Below, in pieces: positions 55,801 through 64,000 of a stretch of DNA of 64,000 nucleotides (within the stretch, counting starts at the first letter, position 1; the number at the start of each line of letters is the position of its first letter). The translations under genes and the position numbers were made by a program. The stretch is from NCBI RefSeq assembly GCF_963678635.1, contig NC_087062.1:91489845-91553844 (forward strand), written 5' to 3'. This stretch comes from Symsagittifera roscoffensis (Eukaryota > Xenacoelomorpha > Acoela > Convolutidae). The notes under the pieces were generated by a model that worked only from the letters and a program-made list of their open reading frames with translations, was not told where the DNA came from and did not search any database.

Positions 55801-58800
55801 CACGGAGACACAAAGAAGATTGAATGAATTAAGAACTGAACTTAAATTTACCATTTCTAATTTTGATCACTCTGTGTTTAAATTTATTTACGGGGAAAAA
55901 GTCTAGTTCCCGATTACAATATCATTGCTTATCGCAAGGATGAAGAAATGTTTTTAATATCGAAAAATACACATAATTTTGTTTCGTTGCCTAAATTTCT
56001 GTTTCCTAACTTTAGTTTAGTACTCCTGAATGATCGCATCAAAATATAATACTTCCTTTGAAAAAAAAAATGTGACACAAAGGCGAAGCTTAGCTTCGCA
56101 AACGCTAGCGAGAACATGAAAATAGCAGCTCTAGACAAAGCAATAATAGAAAATAGAAATATGCCTCAAATAAGTGAAAATTCGGTAACGTCTCGAATTC
56201 CATTTGCGACCTAGAGATTATGAGACTCACGCACTAACCACTCAGCCAGGGGCGCTTAATAAATCACAAAAACTAGCCCCAAACAAAGCAGAGAACAGAT
56301 GCTATGAAACTTCCAATGCTACAGATCGTGATTATAGCATAAGTGCCGCCAAATAAAAGATGCAAGTGAAGTTAGAAAAATAAAGAAAGTTCGTACTAAT
56401 ACACTACGCTCGCAAGCTTGCTAGTTTAAAAAAAACAACCCCTCTCGCATAAAAACATAACCCTGGTTCCGCCAACTTTATTTAACCACTCCCGAATGAT
56501 CACATCAAAAATATAATACTTTCTTAGTAAAAAAAAACATGCGATCAATGAACTAACATCATTGCTTTGTTTGAGCTTTAAAAATCGAATAAACCGCATG
56601 GTGGCTTTACCTCTGGTCTGAAGCCGCATCTGGCCTTGAACAGGTTGCTGAATGAGTCGCAGATGCTTACTGCCCAGGGGTTGCTTCCGTCTGTCATCAA
56701 GAGCAGCTTCAGGAAGCGCAGGTCTATTTGGGACTGGTTAGTCGCCATCTGACTCACCTGCGCAGTCGCCCAATGCAGGTCCCTGCTCTTAACTATTGCA
56801 CTCGATGCTACAAAACACAGCAAACTATTAAATCAGAACACCTAAAAACAATTGAACTTATTTGTTGGTTAATACAAGGGAGCCCGAGTTTCAATGAGCT
56901 TTTTGATTTTGGAAAATGAATATAATACACTAGTCTAAACTGCATGGTTTTTTTCGAGAAAAAAATTGATTCACTAGCATTAATTCTAACAGTTTCAATT
57001 GAAAAAGTACTTTTTGGGTGATAAGCGAACAAGCCGAAGGGCCAACAAACCAAAAATAAGATTACCATTCCAACAAGCCGAAAAATGTTATTATTATGCA
57101 ACATTACAACAGATTGCCAGTTGTTATGCAATTGGTACGTAATTCTGATGCAATTTACTTTATTCTTATGTAATTTTAGCTTCAAGATATGCCGGTTTGT
57201 AGATATGGCGGTTTCTTGATCATCCGCCTTTCTTGAAACTCTTTGGTGTAAGCTCTAGCTGTCATATAAAGGTAAATTACAACTTCCGCCGATATCCGAA
57301 AAATACGGCAATATGATTCTGACCTTTATTCTTCTGCGTTACATAGAGCCATTGCATTGGATCCTGCTTCATGAGTGAGTATGGAATAAAAATGACATGC
57401 ATGCCCGTGAACACAGTGGCCAACACTCCGTGCCACAGCCCCACGTCTCTTCTGAAGTCCGGAATACACACAATCGTCTCTCCCCTCTGGTAGTTGCAAC
57501 AGTACCTCAACTTCTCACAGTGTGCATCTACTGCAGGTTTGCACACCAACACCCCTTTGTTCACGCCGTGCGAGTCAGTGGTCAGTTCTATGTAGGCCTC
57601 TCTGATCTCTTTGGCTTGTGCGCGTGCTCCTGTGCTGCTCCAGCCTCTGGGCACTCCCGTTTTAATTTTGTCAGTTGGAACCCACGTTAGACGAGGCCAA
57701 TTCTGAAAATGTCGGTCAATTTATGTTGTTCAAAGCATTCGATACAACACATCAAATACAAACAATCGTAACCGTTCACTACATCAAGATAGCAAAAACA
57801 GTTTATTGACCCTAACTTGTAACTATACTTTGAGCTATAATACCGAGAAGAGAAGCAACCACAAACTTTTCATTGGTTTTACACAAAGTATTGGTTTCAT
57901 TTTAACCCAATAAAAAAACTTATCAGATTGGTCCAAAAACCTAACTTTCCGCTGTTAAATTTTTTTCATCTCTCATGGTCTATATAATCACTCTAAAATT
58001 AACGCGTAAAAAGTCCTTAAAGGTGTAACTTTTCCATTGTTTTTAACTCAACCATTTACTTTAAAGTGTGCAATTTCTCCGTCAATGTCTTTTGGGAAGT
58101 TCTTCATGCAGGCACTGGTTGTTAGTGCAACAGTTATGTTACAGTTCTGGAGCATGAAGCCAACATCATCAGATCCGACGTCAGCTTTGGACACTGGAAC
58201 GTCGCAGGGAACAGGGATTACTCCTGCCATCTGACAACCGTAGAATGCACACATAAACTGACTTGGTTCCCAGTTTGGAAAAACGAGAGCAACTCTGTCA
58301 CCGGGTTTCAAAAGAGGATTTGGGAGTCTTCTTGTGGTTTGAGTTAAATGGACAGCGATTTGTTCCGCTTTAGAAAACAGGGTCCCGTAGTTGAGCTGCT
58401 TGTATATTTTGCCGCTTTTTTCTATTTGGCTGATGCAGTTTAGTCTGGCACATTTGGTGCCAAAGTAGTGCAAAGCACCTTCTAGACTGTCGGGAACGTC
58501 AGGGTCGTGCGACACCTAAAAATTCGATCAAAAACCATCAGAGTGTAAAATAACAGTTAAAAGCACTTTCATTCAGAAGCAACCGTTAATCGAAGAACAG
58601 CATCGGCTGCAGATAAACTATGGACAACCTACTCGCAATTAAATGCGGAAACAATTCAAGTTTGATTTCAAGTTAATAGTACTTGATTTTGCATACAAAG
58701 TAACCTAGGATACTAACAGAGACTTGCTCCCCGTCCTGGGGCACCATTGTTTCGATGCCAGGCCTCGGCTTCTCACTCTCGTACAGTTCATCCTCGCCTT

Positions 58801-59265
58801 CACTCGAGTCCTCTTTGTAGTAGTCCTCTAGGGGTTTCCGTCTGGCCTGGTATGTAGGTCCTCCGGGGGCCTGTGCATAGCGCATTCTATTCAGTGTATC
58901 CGAGTGGGACTGCACTCGCTCTGAAACGAAACTAAATCGGTTCGGGTTGTACTCGACGTAGTCGGGCGACGGAGACCGTCTCAGATCCGAGTTGTGAGAC
59001 CCAGAGGGCGTCACTTTATGATAATACTGGTAGGATTTTGAAGGCGGGATCTGATTGTTGTTGTTGTTCACATGAAAGCTACTGTTCACATCTCCACGTT
59101 GAGGTACTCGGTCCAAGGTATGTGATACAACCTCTGTAGGATGCATAGGGTTAACATGGCGCGACTGCCTACTAATATGCTGCTGGGATGCTTGTGCGTG
59201 TGAGTTTCTACAATCGGTGTTAAGAGATTGAAACGTGGTCAACACTGAACGAGACACAGAACGGG
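45413..59265 (-). CDS. DIP2: DIP2 (disco-interacting protein 2), 12 exons, N-terminus not found
   Basis: Exons in transcript order: 58718-59265, 58060-58515, 57324-57702, 56611-56807, 54133-54322, 50353-51584, 49616-49846, 48970-49433, 48403-48535, 47153-47333, 46095-46221, 45413-45665. All have AG/GT borders and matching phases; they total 1,462 codons plus stop. The product matches vertebrate DIP2 along its two adenylate-forming (fatty acyl-AMP ligase-like) domains, for example LLKPGDRVALVFPN in the first and NPRGEKQRM...DPIYVAYN at the C-terminus. DIP2 proteins are cytosolic regulators of lipid (diacylglycerol) metabolism and axon branching. The usual N-terminal DMAP1-binding domain is not visible; the first exon found begins mid-frame after a TTTTAG acceptor, so 5' exons are missing or unrecognised. 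Confidence 0.92.
45740..46080. repeat. GC-richer repeat-like patch in the last DIP2 intron
   Basis: CAGGGGCGGAATGCCCC, C-runs, then GAGGGGGGAGCG and CAAAATTTTC-rich stretches differ sharply from neighbouring AT-rich intron. Probably an inserted repeat; family not recognised. Confidence 0.35.
49900..50280 (-). repeat. TTATATAGGTC repeat family copy (- sense)
   Basis: Reverse complement of the family seen in TIF1 introns: the head end at 50235-50275 (CTATATAAGAGTCTGAACTACGTTCATC on +), and the AAAGGTCACGAAAAACG-type block near 50030. Confidence 0.65.
50353..58515 (-). CDS. DIP2: DIP2 exons 2-6: first adenylate-forming domain and start of the second
   Basis: Includes LEGALHYFG, LKPGDRVALVFPNWEP, FYGCQMAGVIPVP (exon 58060-58515); RDVGLWHGVL and VIFIPYSLMKQDP (57324-57702); SAIVKSRDLHWA and DGSNPWA (56611-56807); CPCATSTEAMTVSIRRP (54133-54322); and DEVGEICLASQATAQGYW, ARTGLLGFLGP-like and FVVGKTDN-like signatures (50353-51584). 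The second domain begins near the end of the last exon (VLYPAGLELIIGLYAVLYAGCIPVLLR). Metazoan DIP2 ligase domains often lack full catalytic sets, so activity cannot be claimed from this. Confidence 0.9.
52536..52800 (-). repeat. Two tRNA-like SINE heads in a DIP2 intron
   Basis: On the - strand: GTAGTTCGATTCC (B-box-like, about 52550) and GGTTCGAATCC (perfect B-box, about 52715), the latter with CTGGCATAGGGTAA as A-box (about 52765). No acceptor stems, hence SINE remnants. Confidence 0.55.
52920..53235 (-). repeat. tRNA-derived SINE copy
   Basis: On the - strand: GCGATAAGCAAGGG-type end (53183-53235), about 80 bp, CCTGGTGGTAAC A-box, GGCAAAGGTCC, a degraded B-box, then the shared AATTGTCAGCTCCTTATTTGTCTGC block (about 52975). 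The same order occurs at 55660-55945. Confidence 0.65.
53630..54020 (-). repeat. TTATATAGGTC repeat family copy (- sense)
   Basis: Contains TTTTTCCTGAAAAAATCACC, GACCTATATATCAG and TTCATCTATTC at the head end, and CCTTAAACCTCTTGG at the tail end; collinear with the + copies. An AT microsatellite lies at 53650-53664. Confidence 0.65.
54395..54600 (-). repeat. Partial TTATATAGGTC repeat copy (- sense)
   Basis: Head part only: CTGAAAAAAAAATCACCAAG, GACCTATATAAGTC, TTCATCGGC. Confidence 0.6.
54968..55020 (-). repeat. GAAGC/GCTTC hairpin repeat
   Basis: CACAGAGG...GCTGAGCTTCGCACCACTTGCGATACAA. Similar copies at about 26575, 40130, 41090, 41340, 43300, 43718, 56075 and 60500. Probably one end of the SINE family. 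Confidence 0.6.
55660..55945 (-). repeat. tRNA-derived SINE copy
   Basis: Same order of parts as the copy at 52920-53235. On the - strand the B-box GGGTTCGAATCTG is intact (about 55745), and the distal end is TTGCGATAAGCAATGAT...GGGAACTAGAC. Confidence 0.65.
56193..56262 (-). repeat. tRNA-Met-like SINE head
   Basis: On the - strand GGCTGAGTGGTTAGTGCG, then an anticodon-like loop CTCATAA and GGTCGC, then GAATTCGA in the B-box place. The anticodon loop is that of elongator tRNA-Met. The acceptor arms do not pair, so not a gene. Confidence 0.55.
58718..59265 (-). CDS. DIP2: DIP2 exon: disordered linker before the first ligase-like domain
   Basis: 548 nt, Ser/Asn/Gln/His-rich, with an Asn run (from CAACAACAACAA near 59065) and an acidic YKEDSSEGEDELYESE stretch, comparable to the acidic linker of vertebrate DIP2. 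The acceptor is CATGTTTTAG and the donor GTTAGT. Upstream codons are intronic. The first internal ATG is at about 59144. Confidence 0.75.
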
Positions 59266-62200
59266 CTAAAACATGCACATGCACAAGGAAAAGAAAACAG
59301 ACAGAGTTACAATTCCGGCGAGGGAAGAACAGAAAAGAAACGCCCATAGGGTAAATTAAATCTACAGTACTACAGGAGAAAGGAGAAGAATAGAGAAAAG
59401 ATTTCAACTACATCTAACGTGTGATTTGCTAAAAATGACCGCTTTATTATGCAGCCAATCTAAAAACAGTTTTGACGCATTACTGCGTTTCTAATGTTCC
59501 TGCATGGAAAGAAAGATTTGTTAAGTTGATTTTTTTTGATTTTATTGAGCTTACGTACTGAGACTCGATACTTTAACTTCTACCAGGCGGATTTGATGCT
59601 TTTATTTCCAACCAAAGGGCCGAATTAGAACTAGACTCAATGACCACCTGAAGGATCTCCCTTAGGTTTAATTTTATTACTTCATTTTAAGGAGACTTTA
59701 TTTTGAAGAGAATTGATCCTGACAAAAAACGACATAAATAGCAACGCGAAGCTGTTGTAAGAGAAAAAGAAGCCTTCAATTATCCGTAGGGATGTATCAT
59801 CAAGTTGTTTTACACCATTTTCGGTTAGTGGCGAGAAATATTTTACACAAGGTTGCTTACACTCATCTAGCTGAAATTACACAAGCAAGCCAGCACTTTG
59901 CAAACTGGTTTTAGTTTGCTTACTTACTCGAGGATATGAGCAAAAACAAAGATTTTTTCATTTGAGCAAAAACATTTAAAACAACCACTTACTAGTTATT
60001 TTAACTTTTTTTCTCCCATGAAATTATTTCAAATGGAACGTAATATGCGAATAATTTTTGATTTACTGACGCGACAATTTACCGACAATCTTTCATAGCA
60101 CAACATGCAAGCAGACAAAATTCTACCATTAAAAGTTCTTCATATTCATCATTTTTGGAAAGTACTCAAAACCAACATTCTGTTTCCTTAAAAATCTTTG
60201 AGTTCTAACGAGTGGCACTATAATAAAGCATTATAGACTTCAAGTCACTTATCATTTTGCTCATGTGCTACTTCCGATTTCTTCCGGCATTATATTGTCA
60301 ATTCCAAACGTATATCAACTTTTAGAAGAAAAAATAACGTTGAAAAGCAATCGGTTTCCTAAGCAATCATGGATTTATGATTCAAGCTATCTGAAGCGGG
60401 CTATCGAAGTCATAATTTTTTAAAACTTATTTTGTTATATTAGCTTGCCTCAGCCGGATTAAATTAGTGACTAAGTTTTAATAGAAACGCGGAAATGTAG
60501 CTTGAACGCAGAAGCGATGCGGAGCTTCGCGCCACTTGCGATACAACACAATCATAAAAAAATTAAAAATGTTGAAAAAAACTAGGCGAACCGAAATTTT
60601 AGTATAACTCGATGAAAAACACCTAGCACCTAGGTCCCAGGCAAAGCTGGATATACGTGTTTTGATATTTTTGAATTGTTATACTGATGCGGTACTAAAT
60701 GCGTTATTTCAAAAATTGGACTTTTCTTTACTAAATTCATAAGAGTGAAAATTTGAGATTTGTGAAATTTCCCACAGACATAACCTTTCTCTTACAATGA
60801 AAAAAGTAGCCGGTTCTGCATAAAAATTCGCGCAACCGTTTCTTTCGATTGAACTTTTCATATCAGATTTGATGGGTAATTAAGAAAATTCGAAAAGTTT
60901 CTAAAAAACGGCCAAAGTTCAAAAATCCGAAACTTTTTTCTCCTAAAAACAGTTCGTGGCTGGTAAAGTAGAGAAGATTCCTAAAGTCGGGTTTCTCGAT
61001 TGAACACTTCAAATGAGAATAGGCACGCTAATTTTCGAGCAAAGTCACAAAACTTCTAACCAACGAGCGAAGCTTCAAAACTTTCACTTGATTGAAGGCC
61101 AAACTTTTTTTCCAAAACTGGGCATAACAAACTCCAAAGGTAAGCTTCCAACAACATTTTGTGTCAATTACTTCTATGATAACAGTTTTGGCATGATATT
61201 GATAGAGAAAAGTCCAAAAAACGGTCAACAAATCAGATAATTGACCTTTCCGAGAATCATAGCTTTTTGTGCGTAGACGGTTATGCATTAGAGATTCGAC
61301 CAGCCTGTAATTTCGATTGAACCCGAAAACCCAGGTTTGGCAGGGTAGTTAACGAGAGAAGTCAAAAAATTTCAAAAATAGCGAAAAACAACAACTTTTT
61401 GACTTTTCCGAGGGTCATAAGTTCTCGTGTCAAAAAAATTGGGCGTAGTCGCGTACGCAAAAGAGCTTCCCACAACTCATTCTTTGGATTGAACCCAACC
61501 TATCAAATATGGGAGATCATTTTTTGGTAAAATTCGTAAAATTTAAAAAAAAAACGCCCAAAAAATCAACAAATTGGCTTTTTCCGAGGATGATAAATTT
61601 TTATGTAAAAAAATTGGGAGTGGCCGCCAATGCAGGAGAGCTTCCAACTACCCGTACTCTCCATTAAACACACAGCATCAGGTTTGGGAGGTTAGCTTTC
61701 AGCCACAACATCAACCGCATATGAGGTGCGGTGGCAATCCAAATCCACTGGATTCATTGAAACGAAAATCTCACAGATTGGGTTGGTCAGTTTTAGAGAT
61801 TAAATATTCCCCCAGACTTTTTCGAACGCTGTTGGCAAAGTGTTACAGCAAAGAGAAGCCAGGGGAGTATGCAGGCACACAATTTTGAAAATTGGTAAAA
61901 GCATTTTTGAGAAAAAAAAGTATAATAAAACTATATTATAAAAGTTTCCAAAGCATCTCAAAATAACCAATCTCAAACATTTTCATGATACCTGTTTTTA
62001 TGGAACAGGAAATCTAGGCAAACATGCCAAGCAAGACATCTAAAACTCAATTAGAAACTGAACAATTCTGCAAAGCGGAAACAAGGCCGACAATCTTTGA
62101 GCAGACACCAGCTAAGCCGAAAAAAAAATCGACTTTGCAAAAAACTTTTCAAAGTTTCATTCCCCCCCCCCCTGTAACACCACCCAACCAATATTTAATA

Positions 62201-63879
62201 GTAACTTAGTACCCGCTGATAAGTGATTCAACTGATTTTGTTAAACTGTTTGTTAACCCAAAAAGTCTACATTCCTATTTGATAACGCTTGCTTATCGCA
62301 AGCGTAATTAATTTTCCCAAATTGGCTATCTTTTAGCTAACAACTTTAAGAACAATCTTAAATCACCTTGTCTTAGACATAATGAAAAAACTTTGATCTG
62401 ATGAAAAAAATTGCAGATCATAAATAGTCCATCTTTCCAGAGAACTTCGGAACAATAACATTTAAACATAGGCGCTACGCGCAATACACCGAAGGCATAG
62501 AAACTGAAGCAAAAACCAAACAACTTGAACAACTAATAATTGAAGAATAACAGTTCTAGAACAAAAAATCGTACTAATACATGTATACACCAAAATTTTG
62601 CTATATCGAGAAAGAGCCTGAAATAACAGTTCTAGAACTAAAAATCGTACTAACACATGTATAGGTTAAATTTTTGATATATCAACGAAGATCATAAAAT
62701 AACACTTCTAGAACTAAAAATCGTACTAACACATGTATGCACCAAAATTTTACTATATTGACAAAGGGCCTGAAATAACAGTTCGTGAGCTAAAAATCGT
62801 ACGAACACATGTATACACCAAAATTTTGCTATATTGGCAAAGATCATGAAATAACAGTTCGAGAGCTAAAAATCGTACTAACACATGTATACGTCAAATT
62901 TTTGCTATATTGACAAAGATCATGGAATAACAGTTCTAGAGCTAAAAATCGTACTAACACATGTATACACCAAAATTTTGCTATATTGACAAAGATCATG
63001 GAATAACAGTTCGAGAACTAAAAATGGTACTAACACATGTATACAATAAAATTTTGATATATTGACAAAGATCATGAAATAACAGTTCGAGAACTAAAAA
63101 ATCGTAATAACACATGTATACACTAAAATTTTGATATATTGACATAGATCATAAAATAACAGTTCGAGAACTAAAAATGGTACTAACACATGTATACGCT
63201 AAAATATTGCTATATTGACGAAGAGCCTGAAATAACAATTCTAGAGCTAAAATCGTACTAACACATGTATACACCAATATTTTGCTATATCGACAAAGAG
63301 CCTGAATAAACGTTGTAGAACTAAAAATCTTACTAACACATATATACACCAAAATTTTGCTATATTGACAAAGAGCCTGAAATATTGACAAAGGACCTGA
63401 AATAACAATCGTAGAACTAAATGTCGTACTTACGCATTGTAGATCAATTTCTATAGCTATAATAAAATACAAAAGATTGTGTTTGTATGTGTAGCAAAAC
63501 GCCTCCTGTCGTTTCAATCGGCCAATCGTATAAATTGGCATGTAGACTCAAATGGGTCTCCGGAATAACTAGAAATCGTACTTACACATATACTTACAAG
63601 AAAGAGCTAAAATGAAAAAAAGCTATTAGTCTTATTATATAGAGAAATTGTGAAGCAGTCTCAGAATTGACAGTATGTAGCAGCAAAACAATCCGAAAAA
63701 CAAATCCAAAAAACAAAAAAAAATACTTGCAAAGACATGACACAGATCTGACAAATGTACCAATGTTGGTATTCATGAACAAAACTTCAATCAGGTAAAG
63801 ATATCAGTTAAGTATTCCACGAAATCAAGTTCAAATTCAACCTTCAAAAACCGGCAAGTAATAAAAATGACATAAAACT
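59266..63879. other. Region upstream of the first visible DIP2 exon
   Basis: 4.6 kb with no recognisable coding exon. It includes a GAAGC hairpin repeat (60490-60550), repeats with TTTTCCGAGG(A/G)TCATAA-type blocks (about 61200-61600), a 12-base C run (about 62161), a GTCTACATTCC copy (62258-62308) and the 76-bp array (62540-63430). Confidence 0.6.
62540..63430. repeat. 76-bp tandem array, about 11-12 copies
   Basis: The unit contains AACAGTTC(T/G)AGA(A/G)CTAAAAA, TCGTACTAACACATGTATAC and CAAAATTTTGCTATATTGAC. Copies are well conserved except the last, which has a local duplication (63361-63400). Confidence 0.9.
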
Positions 63880-64000
63880 TCAACGTTCAGCGTCAAACTG
63901 ATTACGGAACGTCAAATTTAAACGGACGCCATTCCATTTCTCAAACGATCCATCGGGTGCAGTGGATCCTCTCAAGATGCTGTGCTTCCAGTCTTTCTGG
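63880..64000 (-). CDS. AlkB-like 2-oxoglutarate/Fe(II) dioxygenase, C-terminal exon (partial)
   Basis: The - strand frame enters from the right edge and ends at TGA (63880-63882). It encodes DWKHSIL, then a short insert, then VRLNLTFR and an eight-residue tail. In AlkB proteins of the ALKBH2/3 type, the last iron-binding His sits in a W-x-H segment followed by R-x5-R, whose arginines hold 2-oxoglutarate; RLNLTFR fits that. These enzymes remove alkyl groups from DNA or RNA bases. Only 39 residues are visible, so the subfamily is uncertain. It lies on the same strand as DIP2 and upstream of it. Confidence 0.55.
   Translation of the reverse strand, partial: QKDWKHSILRGSTAPDGSFEKWNGVRLNLTFRNQFDAER

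Noticed and set aside
56193-56262. Possible tRNA-Met gene
   Set aside because: The anticodon loop fits, but acceptor and T arms do not pair properly; taken as a SINE head.
63149-63541. 130-codon - strand ORF through the 76-bp array
   Set aside because: It translates repeated minisatellite units whose length is not a multiple of three; no domain and no splice context.

Overview
This window is nuclear DNA of an animal, probably an invertebrate; I cannot name the species. Two conserved metazoan genes with phase-consistent GT-AG introns lie in AT-rich, repeat-laden DNA: a TIF1-family (TRIM24/TRIM33-like) chromatin reader on the + strand (25.6-37.3 kb) and DIP2 (disco-interacting protein 2) on the - strand (45.4-59.3 kb). 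They converge tail to tail across about 8 kb of intergenic repeats. The last exon of an AlkB-like dioxygenase gene (- strand) runs off the right edge.

The left quarter (1 to about 16 kb of coding sequence, probably to about 20 kb with its leader) is a giant Ty3/gypsy-type LTR retroelement read on the - strand, much more GC-rich than its surroundings. In transcription order it has: a structured, repeat-rich leader (16.1 to about 20.4 kb) with a duplicated covarying hairpin and three copies of a GGAGGGT module; a coiled-coil Gag-like ORF1; a 2,600-residue ORF2 (capsid, two CCHC knuckles, protease, RT, RNase H, integrase) whose C-terminus carries a macro-domain-like fold; a spacer with a hairpin and a strong splice acceptor; and ORF3 (1,497-1,526 residues) with an SGNH-hydrolase domain that keeps every catalytic residue, plus a second, degenerate copy. 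ORF3 ends at a lone UAG, after which the same frame stays open for 543 codons to the window edge. This element, with its macro and SGNH modules, is the best candidate for an undescribed system here. No LTR pair is visible; the 3' end is outside the window.

From about 21.2 to 25.3 kb is a decayed CR1/jockey-like LINE (ORF1, APE endonuclease, RT) on the + strand. It has a palindromic template-switch insertion, a mutated RT active site and a nested antisense retroelement fragment. It ends about 270 bp before the TIF1 coding start.

Introns and intergenic DNA hold several repeat families: a roughly 400-bp repeat with a TTATATAGGTC end, tRNA-derived SINE pieces, a GAAGC/GCTTC hairpin repeat, a 142-181-bp tandem array inside TIF1 intron 3, and a 76-bp tandem array upstream of DIP2. 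I assembled exons by hand: TIF1 joins to 1,195 codons and the visible DIP2 exons to 1,462 codons, both with all phases matching.
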